DNA from: Herpetosiphonaceae bacterium
Lineage (GTDB): Bacteria; Chloroflexota; Chloroflexia; Chloroflexales; Herpetosiphonaceae
Direction: 5' to 3'
Assembly (NCBI GenBank): GCA_026003835.1
Contig: BPHZ01000001.1
Span: 876,001-940,000 of the forward strand
Length of the DNA: 64,000 nt
The notes under the pieces were generated by a model. The model had not been told where the DNA came from. It saw nothing but the letters and a program-made list of their open reading frames with translations, and searched no databases. A program made the position numbers and the translations under genes. This document shows, one piece after another, positions 40,980 through 50,786 of the stretch. Each line of letters begins with the position of its first letter. Positions within the stretch are counted from its first letter, which is position 1.

Positions 40980-41954
40980 TTGGCAAAGACAAAGAATGAC
41001 ACACTGCTTGAGGTGAAAAACCTCAAAACCTACTTCTTTACGGAGGATGGTGTCGTCAAGGCTGTCGATGGCATCGATTTCTCAGTCGCGCGTGGCGAGA
41101 CGCTCTGTATTGTGGGCGAGTCGGGCTGTGGCAAGAGTGTGACCTCGCTCTCGATCATGCGCCTGGTTGGCGGCTCCGGCGAGATCGTCGACGGAGAGGT
41201 CATCTTCGACGGCGAGAATCTCCTCGATCTCAGCGAGGAGGAGATGCGCAAAATTCGCGGTAATCGCATTTCGATGATTTTCCAGCAGCCGACGACCTGT
41301 CTCAACCCGGTCTTCCGTATTGGCGACCAGGTGATGGAGGCGCTGCAAATCCATCAAGGGCTGAATGAGGAGGAGTCTAGACGGCGCGCAATCGAGCTCT
41401 TCTCGATGGTCGGCATCTCTGACCCTGAGCGACGTATGCGCTCCTATCCTCATCAGATCTCGGGCGGCCAGGCTCAGCGTGTGATGATCGCGATGGCGCT
41501 GGCCTGCAACCCAGAGTTGCTGATTGCCGATGAGCCGACGACCGCGCTTGATGTGACGATTCAGGCGCAGATCCTCGACCTGATGCGCGAGCTGCGCTCT
41601 AAAATCAACACAGCGATTATTCTGATCACCCATGATTTGGGTGTTGTCGCTGAGATGGCCGATAATGTATTGGTCATGTATGCGGGGAAGGTGGTCGAGT
41701 ACGCGCCGGTCAACGAGCTCTTTGCCGAGCCCAAGCATCCTTATACACAGGGATTGATTGCTTCGATCCCGGTGCTTGGTGTGGTGAAGGATGAGCTGCC
41801 GACGATCCCTGGATCGGTGCCGAATTTGTTGAATCTGCCGCCAGGATGTCGCTTCGCGCCGCGCTGCCCCTATAAGATGGAGCAGTGTACTGCCGAGGAT
41901 CCGCCGCTGATTAAGCTGGAGCGCGGGCGCCTGGTCCGCTGTTGGCTCTATTAG
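40980..41954 (+). CDS. dppD: ABC importer ATPase, DppD type
   Basis: A 324-residue ATPase. Walker [17 protein letters not shown]-loop [16 protein letters not shown], signature [18 protein letters not shown], Walker [15 protein letters not shown] and the H-loop LITHDLG are all intact. The C-terminal oligopeptide domain ends [14 protein letters not shown]...PP, typical of DppD/OppD with its iron-sulfur-type cysteines. The start is TTG at 40980 with GAGGATC before it. It runs in one operon with DppF 12 bases on. Confidence 0.93.
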   Translation: MAKTKNDTLLEVKNLKTYFFTEDGVVKAVDGIDFSVARGETLCIVGESGCGKSVTSLSIMRLVGGSGEIVDGEVIFDGENLLDLSEEEMRKIRGNRISMIFQQPTTCLNPVFRIGDQVMEALQIHQGLNEEESRRRAIELFSMVGISDPERRMRSYPHQISGGQAQRVMIAMALACNPELLIADEPTTALDVTIQAQILDLMRELRSKINTAIILITHDLGVVAEMADNVLVMYAGKVVEYAPVNELFAEPKHPYTQGLIASIPVLGVVKDELPTIPGSVPNLLNLPPGCRFAPRCPYKMEQCTAEDPPLIKLERGRLVRCWLY

Positions 41955-41966
41955 AGAGGTTAGGTA

Positions 41967-43013
41967 ATGACGAATTCAGTGCAGACAAACGCTCCTGTTC
42001 AGACGCAGGCGAACCAGGCGGCGGTTGCCGGTGATGGGCAGGGAACAAACGAAATATTGCTAGATGTCCGCAATCTGCGGAAATATTTCCCTATCCGCGG
42101 CGGTCTGCTGCAGAAAGTTGTGGCCCAAGTGAAGGCTGTTGATGATGTCTCCTTCACGGTGCGGCGCGGCGAAACCCTCGGTCTGGTGGGGGAGTCGGGT
42201 TGCGGCAAGACGACGACTGGCCGTGCAATTTTACGCCTGGTGGAGCCAACCTCAGGTGAGGTCTTCTTCGAGGGCCGCGATGTGCTCAAGGCGCGCGGGA
42301 AAGAGCTGAAAGCCTTGCGCCGTGATATCCAGATCGTTTTCCAGGATCCCTATGCCTCGCTCGATCCCCGTATCCCGGTTGGCGAGAGCATCGCCGAGGG
42401 CCTGGCAATTCACGGTATGGGTACGCCGGAGGAGCGCCGCCAGCGAGTCCAGGAGATTATTCGCAAGGTGGGCCTGCATCCCAACCATGTGCGGCGCTAC
42501 CCGCATGAGTTTTCCGGCGGCCAGCGCCAGCGTATCGGTATCGCCCGCGCGCTGGTGATGCAGCCGAAGCTGATCATCTGCGATGAGCCGGTCTCGGCGC
42601 TGGATGTCTCGATCCAGGCGCAGGTGCTGAATTTGCTCAAGGATCTGCAGCGGGAGTTCGGCCTGACCTACCTGTTTATTGCCCATAACTTGAGCGTCGT
42701 GGAGCATATCAGTGACCGTGTGGGCGTCATGTACCTGGGCAAGATGGTCGAGCTTGCCGATCGTGATCGCCTTTTCAGCCACCCGATGCATCCCTACACC
42801 AAGGCGTTGATGTCCGCGATCCCGCTGCCCGATCCGACGGTGAAGCGCGAGCGGATTATTCTTCAGGGCGATGTGCCCAGCCCGATCCGGCCGCCAAGCG
42901 GCTGTCGCTTTCATCCACGCTGCTGGATGGCGCAGGAGATCTGTGCCCAGCTCGACCCCGCCTTTGAGGAGAAGGAGCCCGGCCACTGGGTGGCCTGCCA
43001 TTTTGCTCAGTAA
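41967..43013 (+). CDS. dppF: ABC importer ATPase, DppF type
   Basis: A 348-residue ATPase forming the heterodimer with DppD. A 30-residue glutamine-rich lead precedes [20 protein letters not shown] (DppF mark). Walker [17 protein letters not shown]-loop [20 protein letters not shown], signature [18 protein letters not shown], Walker [15 protein letters not shown] and the cysteine cluster [14 protein letters not shown] near the end are seen. It ends the first importer unit; an inverted repeat follows. Confidence 0.93.
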   Translation: MTNSVQTNAPVQTQANQAAVAGDGQGTNEILLDVRNLRKYFPIRGGLLQKVVAQVKAVDDVSFTVRRGETLGLVGESGCGKTTTGRAILRLVEPTSGEVFFEGRDVLKARGKELKALRRDIQIVFQDPYASLDPRIPVGESIAEGLAIHGMGTPEERRQRVQEIIRKVGLHPNHVRRYPHEFSGGQRQRIGIARALVMQPKLIICDEPVSALDVSIQAQVLNLLKDLQREFGLTYLFIAHNLSVVEHISDRVGVMYLGKMVELADRDRLFSHPMHPYTKALMSAIPLPDPTVKRERIILQGDVPSPIRPPSGCRFHPRCWMAQEICAQLDPAFEEKEPGHWVACHFAQ

Positions 43014-43051
43014 CGCCCGATGGCCCCATGTGGGATTATTGTCTAAGCGAG

Positions 43052-43104
43052 GCCCTCACCTTACCTCCGCTGTTGGAGGAATAGGAGCGGAGATGAGGTG
43101 AGGG
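43052..43104 (+). terminator. Long interrupted hairpin after dppF
   Basis: GCCCTCACCT with CCTCCGCT pairs with AGCGGAG and AGGTGAGGGC on the other side, giving a stem of about 17 bases with an internal bulge. CTCCTTTCC follows. It may end the importer transcript and it shares CCCTCACC/GGTGAGGG ends with the element at 27384-27451. Confidence 0.45.
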
Positions 43105-43137
43105 CTCCTTTCCAATAGTCCCGCCACTGTGACAATC

Positions 43138-44913
43138 ATGGTTTTTCCCCAGCGCCCCCTTGCCCTGTTGTTGCTGGTTTGTTTGCTGTCCTCATGCCGG
43201 CCGGGAGACACCGCCCAGCCATCTCCCCAGCCCTCTGCTACACCGGCGCCAACCATCCAGCCAGTGCTGAAGACCTGGCGGATTGGCCTCAGCGAAGCTC
43301 CTATTGATCTTTATCCGTATAGCGGCCAAAGCGCCGCCGCTCCCATTCTTGCGCTGCTCTATCCGCCGCCGGTGCTGCCGGTGAGCGGCGGGGCTCTGCA
43401 AGGGGTAGAGCCGGCTCTGCCCTATACATCCACTGGCGTGCTGACCAGGCTTCCTACCATCGCGAATGGCGGCGTCATCACGCAAACGACGACGGTGTTT
43501 CTCGATGCAACGGGAGCAGTGACGACAACGCCGACAGAGATCACGACAGAAGTGATACAACTTGTCGTGACCTATCACTGGAACCCCTCGCTGCGTTGGA
43601 GCGATGGACAGCCGGTGACCGCCGAGGACTCGGTGTTCGCCTACAACGTGGCGCGTGCCTCCACCCCTACCCCTGAGACGGTACGCCGTCTGGAGTTGAC
43701 GGCGCGCTATGAGGCTGTAGACACGCATACCACGCGCGCCTATTTGCCCCCCGGCCTCAGCGCGCCGGATTATCTTCTAACAGCCTGGCTGCCACTACCG
43801 CGCCACACACTCGGCGATATTCCAGCCACAAAGGTGCGTGAACGCCTGGCCTGGGCTCCATTGGGCTACGGGCCATACATCCTGGCTCGCTCACAGCCCG
43901 GTGAGCTGATTCTCTCGCGCCGGCCGGATGCCTCCACCGCTTACCCCGATCAGGTGTCCTTCCACTTCTTTGCCGATCTGGCATCACTGCGCACTGAGGT
44001 ACTCGCCGGGCGTGTTGATGTCGCAATATCGCACCTTTTTGAGCCCGATCAGCTCCCTTTTCTGAGTCAGGATCAACAGACCAAAGCTTTGCAAGTGCTC
44101 TCCGTTCCCGGCCCTGTTTGGGAGCATCTTGACATAAACATTGATATCAGACCCTTCGATGATCCGCGTGTGCGTCAGGCGCTGGCCCTTGGTATGAACC
44201 GCACCGGCCTGGTTAAGGATCTGTTCGACAATCATGCCCAGGTGATGGATAGCTGGATCGGGCCGGACTCGTGGGCATATCCTACCGAGGGGCTGTCGAT
44301 CTATCCTTACGATCCGGAGCAGGCGAAACGACTACTCGATGAGGCGGGACTAATCGATACCGATGGCGATGGGATACGCGAGCTGGAGTCGGGACAACCC
44401 TTCAGCGCCACGCTGCTCACAAGCTCAGGGACACCGCTTCGAGAGGAGATCGCGCGGCGCTTCCAGGCGGATATGCAGGCGCTGGGGCTGCGTGTGACGG
44501 TGAAGCTGCTGCCCACCGAGGCGCTCTATAGCCAGGAGGGGCCACTATTCCGACGCCAGTTTACGCTTGCGCTGTTTGGATGGCTGCGCGCCGCCGATCC
44601 TGATGGCGCGGTGCTATGGGGGTGCCTGGCGGTACCCGGTTCGCTCAATGCTTGGAGCGGAAACAACTTTGCGGGGTGGTGTGATCTCGCGGCGGACCAG
44701 GCTCTGCGTGAGGCAACGACAACGCTGGATGGCGCCCTCCGGCGGGCGGCGTACAACCATCACCAGCGGCGTTTTACCGTAGCGCTGCCGGTTATTCCTC
44801 TGTTCGCGCGGCCAATAGTCATTCTTGCTCTACCAGATGTGCGTGGACTGCGGCCCGATGCCTTCGCCCCACTTGTATGGAATATTCATCAGTGGCGTCG
44901 GGGTGAGAGTTGA
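43138..44913 (+). CDS. Second peptide-type substrate-binding lipoprotein
   Basis: A 591-residue family 5 binding protein. The signal peptide LALLLLVCLLSSCRPGD has a lipobox (LLSSC, cysteine near 16) followed by a proline/glutamine tether. Shared blocks with the first binding protein include an ITQTTTVFLDATGAVTTTPT stretch, LRWSDGQPVTAEDSVFAYNV, GYGPYILAR and DTDGDGIRELESGQPF. It is clearly a diverged paralogue of the 35.6-kb gene (both have the tryptophan/cysteine pair GWC near the end). Start could be ATG 43138 or GTG 43129; no strong ribosome site decides it. It may supply a second specificity to the same permease. Confidence 0.9.
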   Translation: MVFPQRPLALLLLVCLLSSCRPGDTAQPSPQPSATPAPTIQPVLKTWRIGLSEAPIDLYPYSGQSAAAPILALLYPPPVLPVSGGALQGVEPALPYTSTGVLTRLPTIANGGVITQTTTVFLDATGAVTTTPTEITTEVIQLVVTYHWNPSLRWSDGQPVTAEDSVFAYNVARASTPTPETVRRLELTARYEAVDTHTTRAYLPPGLSAPDYLLTAWLPLPRHTLGDIPATKVRERLAWAPLGYGPYILARSQPGELILSRRPDASTAYPDQVSFHFFADLASLRTEVLAGRVDVAISHLFEPDQLPFLSQDQQTKALQVLSVPGPVWEHLDINIDIRPFDDPRVRQALALGMNRTGLVKDLFDNHAQVMDSWIGPDSWAYPTEGLSIYPYDPEQAKRLLDEAGLIDTDGDGIRELESGQPFSATLLTSSGTPLREEIARRFQADMQALGLRVTVKLLPTEALYSQEGPLFRRQFTLALFGWLRAADPDGAVLWGCLAVPGSLNAWSGNNFAGWCDLAADQALREATTTLDGALRRAAYNHHQRRFTVALPVIPLFARPIVILALPDVRGLRPDAFAPLVWNIHQWRRGES

Positions 44914-44937
44914 ACGGCAACTCCTGACACTGTGGAT

Positions 44938-44971
44938 GACGAGAGGCGATCAGCTTTGATCGCCTCTCGTC
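44938..44971 (+). terminator. Hairpin after the second binding-protein gene
   Basis: GACGAGAGGCGATCA (44938-44952) and TGATCGCCTCTCGTC (44957-44971) pair perfectly over 15 bases with a four-base loop. It lies 24 bases after the stop; no T run follows. Confidence 0.6.
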
Positions 44972-45092
44972 GGCTCGTATCAATCATGCCTGATGTGAGC
45001 CGTCTGTTTGATCGATACAGGTGGATCTCTGAACACAAACAGCATCAGCCCGGCGCAAGGTCCCTACAACCACACGCCAGGCTGTGGATGAG

Positions 45093-45293
45093 CTACTGCA
45101 AGAAGAGCTCGAAATTGGGCTCGTTGCCTCGTCCAGTCAGCCGGCGGAAGGCACGACTGACCGCCTCGATAGCCTCTTCGCCAAGCCAATAGGCTAGCAG
45201 CGAGCCAACAATCAGACCAAGGGCGCTGCCGGCAGCTGCTCCCAAGGCAAAGAGGAGATAATGATTATGTTTCTTTTCTGTCGTGTGCGGCAT
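45093..45293 (-). CDS. Small glycine-zipper-like membrane protein
   Basis: A 66-residue ORF: a histidine/lysine-rich start (MPHTTEKKHNHYLLF), one hydrophobic helix LGAAAGSALGLIVGSLLAYW with small residues every fourth position, and a charged C-terminal helix ending ELFLQ. It resembles YtxH-like single-pass proteins by layout, but no motif is diagnostic. It follows rsfS by 23 bases. Confidence 0.5.
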   Translation of the reverse strand: MPHTTEKKHNHYLLFALGAAAGSALGLIVGSLLAYWLGEEAIEAVSRAFRRLTGRGNEPNFELFLQ

Positions 45294-45316
45294 AGGAGCT
45301 GCCTTCCACCTATGGT

Positions 45317-45667
45317 CTATTGGACAACCAGGACGGGAGTCGCCTTCTGCCAGAGCCGTTCCAGGCGGTAATATTCCCGCTGTTCGGGCGCGAAGACGTG
45401 AACCATCACATCTCCGTAGTCTAGAATAACCCAACCCGTCTCCGGCACTCCTTCGATACGAGGATTGGGAACCCCTTCCTTTGTGAGTCCTTCCTCGATA
45501 TCGCGTAGAATTGCGCGGATCTGACGTTCGCTCTCCCCCGTGCAGATCACAAAGTAGTCGGCGACAGAGGTGAGGCCCCGGAGATCGAGCATCACAATAT
45601 CCTGAGCCTGCTTCTCCTCTGCAAGCGCTACTGTCCGTTTTGCCAGCATTGCTGCGTCGATAATCAT
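45317..45667 (-). CDS. rsfS: Ribosome silencing factor RsfS
   Basis: A 116-residue RsfS/Iojap protein that binds ribosomal protein L14 and blocks subunit joining during starvation. MLDLRGLTSVADYFVICTGE, ESERQIRAILRDIEEGLTKE, GWVILDYGDVMVHVFAPEQR and YYRLERLWQKA are the family blocks, full length. In many bacteria rsfS follows nadD; here it is next to a small membrane protein gene. Confidence 0.95.
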   Translation of the reverse strand: MIIDAAMLAKRTVALAEEKQAQDIVMLDLRGLTSVADYFVICTGESERQIRAILRDIEEGLTKEGVPNPRIEGVPETGWVILDYGDVMVHVFAPEQREYYRLERLWQKATPVLVVQ

Positions 45668-45816
45668 TCCCTCCCCTGGATAACTACTAGCTGATGGTTT
45701 CTGACTGTGAGATTCTGCTGTGACATCCGGCAGACATCATGTTCTCGATTCTTGTTTGTACATTATAGCTGATCTTCTTCAGGTAGGCTAGCCTATCCCG
45801 GTCCTGTTGTACAGGT

Positions 45817-47016
45817 TTAAATCAATCCCATCCTACGCCCGACCGCCTCAAAAACATTCAGCGCCTCGGCCAGATCCTCACGGCTATGGCTGGCAGTAAC
45901 AATTGTCCTGACGCGTCCCTTGTCGCGAGGGACGGTTGGGTAGGCGATACCCTGAGCAAAGACGCCGCGTTCGAAGAGCTGATCAGAGAATTCCATTGCG
46001 CGGGCTCCCTCGCCGACGATAACAGGTGTGATGGGCGTCTGCGAGATGCTGGTATTGAACCCAAGTTGCTCCAGGTTCTGCTTGAAGAAGCGGGTATTTT
46101 CCCACAGGCGATCGATGAGCTGCTGGCCTTCGTCGCTCAGCATGAGATCGACGGCGGCAATGCAAGCGGCGGTTACAGCCGGCGGATGCGAAGTGCTGAA
46201 GAGGAAGGGCCGCGCGCGATGCTCCATCAGCTCGCGTAGTTTTTGTGAGCAGGCGACATAGCCACCCAGGACACCAACGGCTTTCGAGAGTGTGCCGACC
46301 TGAATATCCCATTGATCGGCAGGGATATTGAAGTGTTTCACCGTGCCGCGGCCATGATCGCCAAGCACGCCTGAGGCATGCGCATCATCGACCATGGTAA
46401 TTGCGCCATATTCCTGCGCCAGTTCAGCGATTCGGTCGAGTGGGGCAATATCACCATCCATACTGAAGACGCCATCGGTGACGATCAGAATCTTCTTGTA
46501 GCCTTTACTTTTGACCTCGCCGAGCACGCGCGCCAGATCATCAGTATCATTATGCTTATAGATACGCCTGTCGGCCTTCGTCAACCGGATGGCATCGATG
46601 ATCGAGGCGTGGTTGAGCTCATCGCTGATCACCAGGTCGCCCTCCTCTAGAAGCGGACCGATGGCGGCGGCGTTGGCGGTAAAGCCCGATTGCAGCACGA
46701 GTGAGGCCTCAGTGCCCTTGAAATCGGCCAGCCGGCGCTCCAGCTCCTCATGGAGTTCAAGGGTTCCGACGATCGTGCGGACAGCGCCGCTGCCTGCTCC
46801 CAGCTCCTCGGTAGCTCTACAGGCCGCCTCCTTGAGCTTTGGGTGGGAGGTCAGGCCAAGATAGTTGTTGGAGGAGAGATTGATCACCGGGCGGCCATCG
46901 ATCGTCGCTCGCGGTCCTTGTGGCCCATGGACGATCCGTAGCTTGCGGTAGACGCCCTGGGTTTTGAGCGCGGTAAGCTGCTCGTCAAGATACTGTTCAA
47001 GCGCTGGTGTAGGCAT
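45817..47016 (-). CDS. kbl: 2-amino-3-ketobutyrate CoA ligase
   Basis: A 399-residue PLP enzyme of the alpha-oxoamine synthase family. [60 protein letters not shown] and [20 protein letters not shown] (PLP lysine in TLSKA) are present. Kbl cleaves 2-amino-3-ketobutyrate to glycine and acetyl-CoA; the upstream Tdh gene on the same strand supplies its substrate, which favours Kbl over BioF. GGAGG supports the ATG at 47016. Confidence 0.9.
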   Translation of the reverse strand: MPTPALEQYLDEQLTALKTQGVYRKLRIVHGPQGPRATIDGRPVINLSSNNYLGLTSHPKLKEAACRATEELGAGSGAVRTIVGTLELHEELERRLADFKGTEASLVLQSGFTANAAAIGPLLEEGDLVISDELNHASIIDAIRLTKADRRIYKHNDTDDLARVLGEVKSKGYKKILIVTDGVFSMDGDIAPLDRIAELAQEYGAITMVDDAHASGVLGDHGRGTVKHFNIPADQWDIQVGTLSKAVGVLGGYVACSQKLRELMEHRARPFLFSTSHPPAVTAACIAAVDLMLSDEGQQLIDRLWENTRFFKQNLEQLGFNTSISQTPITPVIVGEGARAMEFSDQLFERGVFAQGIAYPTVPRDKGRVRTIVTASHSREDLAEALNVFEAVGRRMGLI

Positions 47017-47089
47017 CATTTCCTCCATAGTACAGTCTCAGGTTTCAAGGTAGATTCAAACGCCAAAGGTGAAACCTGAAACTCCTCCT

Positions 47090-48151
47090 CTACCATGCTC
47101 CTTCAACGCCGTGGGGGTAAAGCGCGACCTTGGCAGCCTCGCCGCTGAGCATCAGCTCAAAGGCCTGCTCATACTCCTCAAGCGGAAGATGGTGGGTAAT
47201 GATTGGGCGAATATCGACCTTCCCACTGCCGATCAGCGCCCGCGTCTGATACCACGTTTCGTACATTTTGCGCCCGGAGACGCCATAGACTGTTGCGCCC
47301 TTGAAAACGATATGATTGGCAAGATCGAACTCAGGCACCGGCCCGCTGGGTAGGCCGAGCAGTGCTGCGAAGCCGCCATAGCGCAGCGCGCTGAAGCCCT
47401 GATGGATTGCTGCTGGATGGCCCGACATCTCCAGCAGCACGTCGACGCCCTCGCCCTCAGTGGCGTCGAGGATCGTTCTCACGACATCGCCGCGCGAGTC
47501 GAGGGGATCGCTAGCGCCCATAGCACGGGCAAGCTCGAGACGCGCGGGATTTATATCAGTGGCAAAGATACGATTGGCGCCGGCGGCGCGGGCGATACCT
47601 ACGGCGAAGAGGCCAATGGGCCCGCAGCCAGTCACCAGGACGTTACGCGTCGTCAGGTTAGTGGCAAGTGCAGTGTGGACTGCGTTGCCAAAGGGTTCCT
47701 GGGCTGAGGCGACTGCCGGCGGCAGGCTGGGGTCATTGCGCCAGGCATTGCTGGCAGGCACAGCGATATACTCAGCAAAGCAGCCGGGCCGGTCGACGCC
47801 GATGATCTGTACCTGGCGACAGATATGTGACTGGCCGGTGCGGCATTGATAGCATCTGCCGCAGACGATATGCGTCTCCACCGAGATAAAGTCGCCGATC
47901 TCGACGTTCATCACCTCATCGCCGCGTGCGATAACAGTGCCTGCCATCTCGTGGCCGAAGACCATTGGGGGGATGATGCGACTCTGGGCCCAGCGATCCC
48001 ACTTGTAAATATGCAGATCGGTACCACAGATCGTTGTGGCACGCACTTTCACCAATACATCGCGTGGTCCAGGTTCAGGGACAGGTACCCGCTTGAGCGT
48101 TGCGCCTGGGGCCGGGCGCTCTTTGACAACGCCCCACATTGTATCAGCCAT
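47090..48151 (-). CDS. tdh: L-threonine 3-dehydrogenase (zinc type)
   Basis: A 353-residue medium-chain dehydrogenase. Catalytic zinc ligands are in TTICGTDLHIYKW (Cys) and VFGHEMAGTV (His-Glu); the structural zinc loop is CGRCYQCRTGQSHIC. The NAD fold has VTGCGPIGLFAVGIARAAGA and FATDINPARLELARAMGA. NLTTRNVLVTG and EYEQAFELMLSGEAAKVALY follow the TDH/sorbitol dehydrogenase pattern. It precedes kbl on the same strand, about 70 bases apart, forming the threonine-to-glycine pathway. Confidence 0.9.
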   Translation of the reverse strand: MADTMWGVVKERPAPGATLKRVPVPEPGPRDVLVKVRATTICGTDLHIYKWDRWAQSRIIPPMVFGHEMAGTVIARGDEVMNVEIGDFISVETHIVCGRCYQCRTGQSHICRQVQIIGVDRPGCFAEYIAVPASNAWRNDPSLPPAVASAQEPFGNAVHTALATNLTTRNVLVTGCGPIGLFAVGIARAAGANRIFATDINPARLELARAMGASDPLDSRGDVVRTILDATEGEGVDVLLEMSGHPAAIHQGFSALRYGGFAALLGLPSGPVPEFDLANHIVFKGATVYGVSGRKMYETWYQTRALIGSGKVDIRPIITHHLPLEEYEQAFELMLSGEAAKVALYPHGVEGAW

Positions 48152-48201
48152 AGGGTAAAGATGCCTCCTCATCGAAGCCGGGCCGGCGGCAATGCTGGCC
48201 C

Positions 48202-48708
48202 TTATGTTTGCAATATGATTTCATTGAGCAGCTGGAACCGATCCGGCAGCAGATACAAAACGAGCCGCACCGGCAGGTTCAGGAACGGCGCGATCTGCGA
48301 CTCTTCGACGTTATGTTGAAGCCCGGCCTGGGGCAGGGCCGTCACAACGGCGACGATGACCGAAACGAGGAGCAAGCCCTGTACAAGTCCCAGAAAGCCG
48401 CCGAGCAAGTGGTCGAGCCAGCCGAGGAACAGCAGGCCGACAAACAGGCGCAGTAGCGACGCGATCAGGCTAACGATCAGGCTGACAGCCAGCATAATCA
48501 GGATAAAGCCGATCAGCTCGGCGAGCTGAGTATTGTCCTGCACCAACGAGCTGACCAGTGTTGCCGCCTGCTCAGAGTACCTGGATGCCACAAGCACGCC
48601 GACGACCAGGCCGGCGACGGCAAGCACCTGGCGGATAAAGCCCCAGTAAAGGCCGAGCAGGGTCGTGAAGCCAACGATCGCAATGATCGCAATGTCAAGA
48701 CCGTTCAC
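48202..48708 (-). CDS. CvpA family membrane protein
   Basis: A 168-residue protein with four helices: NGLDIAIIAIVGFTTLLGLY, VLAVAGLVVGVLVASRYSEQ, LIGFILIMLAVSLIVSLIAS and FLGLVQGLLLVSVIVAVVTA. This is the CvpA/colicin V production layout (GLxxGFxRQ near residue 20, LGLVQGL near 107). Bacterial CvpA is linked to envelope integrity. It is followed by tdh and preceded by a phosphohexomutase on the same strand. Confidence 0.88.
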   Translation of the reverse strand: MNGLDIAIIAIVGFTTLLGLYWGFIRQVLAVAGLVVGVLVASRYSEQAATLVSSLVQDNTQLAELIGFILIMLAVSLIVSLIASLLRLFVGLLFLGWLDHLLGGFLGLVQGLLLVSVIVAVVTALPQAGLQHNVEESQIAPFLNLPVRLVLYLLPDRFQLLNEIILQT

Positions 48709-48758
48709 GGGCTTTTCCTTCCTGCGCTCCAGCGTGTTGCATTATAGCACGGAGTCGC

Positions 48759-50219
48759 TCAGGGTTTCGGCAGGTGCATTTCAGCGAGACTGAGGCCGGC
48801 CTTGAGCAGCGAATCGACTTGCTGCTCCGAGCCTGCTTCGGCGTAGATGCGCAGCACAGGTTCCGTGCCCGATGGCCGGATCAACAGCCATGAGCCGTCC
48901 GCCATCAAAAACTTAACGCCGTCATGGTCGCTGACATGCACTACCTCGCTACTGGCGAGGCTATGTACCTTGGCGTCCATGAGTCGGCGCACCAGCTCCC
49001 GTTTGGAGAAGGGGCGGACGCGCTGGTCGAGACGATCATAGTAGAAGGGGCCGAAGCTGGCCTGCAGATCGTCGATCAGATGATGCAGCTGGCGGCGCTC
49101 GACGGCCATAATTTCCAGCAGCAGCAGCCCCATCAAGATGCCGTCGCCTTCCGGGATATGGCCGAGGATTGAAATGCCGCCCGACTCCTCGCCACCGATC
49201 AGTACCTGTTCCTGAAGCATATAATCGCAGATATAGTTGAAGCCCACAGGTGTTTCTTTCACCTGCAGACCATAGTGTTGGGCCAGGCGATTGACGAGCT
49301 GCGTTGTTGAGATTGTCTTGACCACCAGCCCACGTTGGTGCTTACGCTCGTAGAGATGGCGCAGGGCCAGGGCGATGATCATATGCGGGCTGACGAAGTG
49401 GCCGCGCCGATCGACAGCGCCGATGCGGTCGGCATCTCCATCGGTGGCAATGCCTACATCGTAGCCGCCCTCTTTGACCAATTCGATAAGGGGTTTAAGG
49501 TTGCGGCCGATTGGCTCGGGGTAGAGCCCGCCAAAGCCAGGGTTCATCTCACCATGAATTTCAGCGACCATCACGCCCAACTCGCGCAGCCAGCGGGCGA
49601 TGTAGCCGCGTCCGGCGCCATACATCGGGTCGACGGCGACGCGGAGCCCGGCGTTGGCAATGGCGGCGAAGTCCACCAGCATCCGTAGATGCTGCAAGTA
49701 CTGCGGCATCGGGTCGAAGCGGACGATCTCACCCGGTTCCGGCCGGCGATCATACTGCCACTCAGGCTCACTGTAGCGAGGCTCGCGGCCCTTTGCCTCA
49801 TTTGCCTCAAGGAACGCCTCAATGCGCTCGACCTCTGATGCCAGAGCCGATCCGCCAAAGCTCGCCTTGAACTTGATCCCGTTATAGCGCGGTGGGTTAT
49901 GGCTGGCGGTAATCATCACGCCGCCCTGGGCGCCAAGCGCTTTTACTGCGTAGGAAAGAGCCGGTGTTGGGCAGTCGGCTTTACTGAGATAGACGGCCAG
50001 GCCGTTGGCAGCCAGCACGTTGGAGACAGTGATCGCGTAGCGATCGGAGAGGAAGCGGGTATCGAAGCCAACGACGGCGAGCGGGGCCTGCCCATTCGGG
50101 CCGGGGCCTTGCTCAAGCAGGTAGTCGGCAATAGCCTGGGCAACTCTCCGTACATTGGCGAAGGTAAACTCATCGCTGATGACGGCACGCCAGCCGTCGG
50201 TGCCAAAACGAATAGCCAC
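48759..50219 (-). CDS. Phosphoglucomutase/phosphomannomutase
   Basis: A 486-residue alpha-D-phosphohexomutase. FGTDGWRAVISDEFTFANVR at the N-terminus, the phosphoserine loop GGVMITASHNPPRYNGIKF, the metal loop IATDGDADRIGAVDRRG, the sugar loop IGGEESGGISILGHIPE and the phosphate loop WLLIRPSGTEPVLRIYAEA are all present in order. The substrate specificity between glucose, mannose and glucosamine phosphate cannot be fixed. It precedes cvpA by 50 bases. Confidence 0.94.
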   Translation of the reverse strand: MAIRFGTDGWRAVISDEFTFANVRRVAQAIADYLLEQGPGPNGQAPLAVVGFDTRFLSDRYAITVSNVLAANGLAVYLSKADCPTPALSYAVKALGAQGGVMITASHNPPRYNGIKFKASFGGSALASEVERIEAFLEANEAKGREPRYSEPEWQYDRRPEPGEIVRFDPMPQYLQHLRMLVDFAAIANAGLRVAVDPMYGAGRGYIARWLRELGVMVAEIHGEMNPGFGGLYPEPIGRNLKPLIELVKEGGYDVGIATDGDADRIGAVDRRGHFVSPHMIIALALRHLYERKHQRGLVVKTISTTQLVNRLAQHYGLQVKETPVGFNYICDYMLQEQVLIGGEESGGISILGHIPEGDGILMGLLLLEIMAVERRQLHHLIDDLQASFGPFYYDRLDQRVRPFSKRELVRRLMDAKVHSLASSEVVHVSDHDGVKFLMADGSWLLIRPSGTEPVLRIYAEAGSEQQVDSLLKAGLSLAEMHLPKP

Positions 50220-50353
50220 TGATCGTGCTCCTTACCCATAGATGATTGGCGTGAGATGGGACAAGGGTCCTGTTGCCCACTCCTGATAGCGTTATTCTAC
50301 CATACAGCATTCCGTGATACGGGGTAGAGACGGGACACCAAGATTACAAAATG

Positions 50354-50666
50354 TCATCTGAAAGCCTTCACCTTGAGAGGTGCCGCCAGCTGCCACTCCA
50401 CCCAGCTGTGGCCCGTGGTGTCTGTACGGATCAAATGCAGTGGATGCAGAAAGTATGCCATGTAATAGCGCAGGCTGCCCGATCCAACACCATCCTGGCG
50501 GGCGATGAGTTCGTCCCGGCGCAACGGGAGGTTACGCGGCTCGCCCAGCAGGCGGGCGAGAGCCTGCTGGAACTCTATGCTATACTGATGTTCATCAACC
50601 CCGCGTGAATATATTGTAACGTGTTCAGTGAGCGCCAGATGGTAGAGTGAATTGAGCCAGGATATA
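50354..50666 (-). pseudogene. Coding-like fragment without a start codon
   Basis: On the minus strand an open frame runs from just after a TAG near 50669 to a TGA at 50356-50354. It reads ISWLNSLYHLALTEHVTIYS, EFQQALARLLGEPRNLPLRR and LRYYMAYFLHPLHLIRTDTT, then GHSWVEWQLAAPLKVKAFR. The sequence looks protein-like and codon use is regular, but no ATG, GTG or TTG lies in a usable place before it. I do not recognise the family. It may be the 3' remnant of a gene cut by deletion. Confidence 0.35.
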
Positions 50667-50786
50667 TTCTAAATAGCTGGCACGATATCCTAAAGCAGAC
50701 GCCTGCCTCGCGCATATCTATCCAGAGTCCTCTACATCGATCACCAATCGTTCGGGCGCGTTTTAGAGAATCTTGAGGAGATCTCC

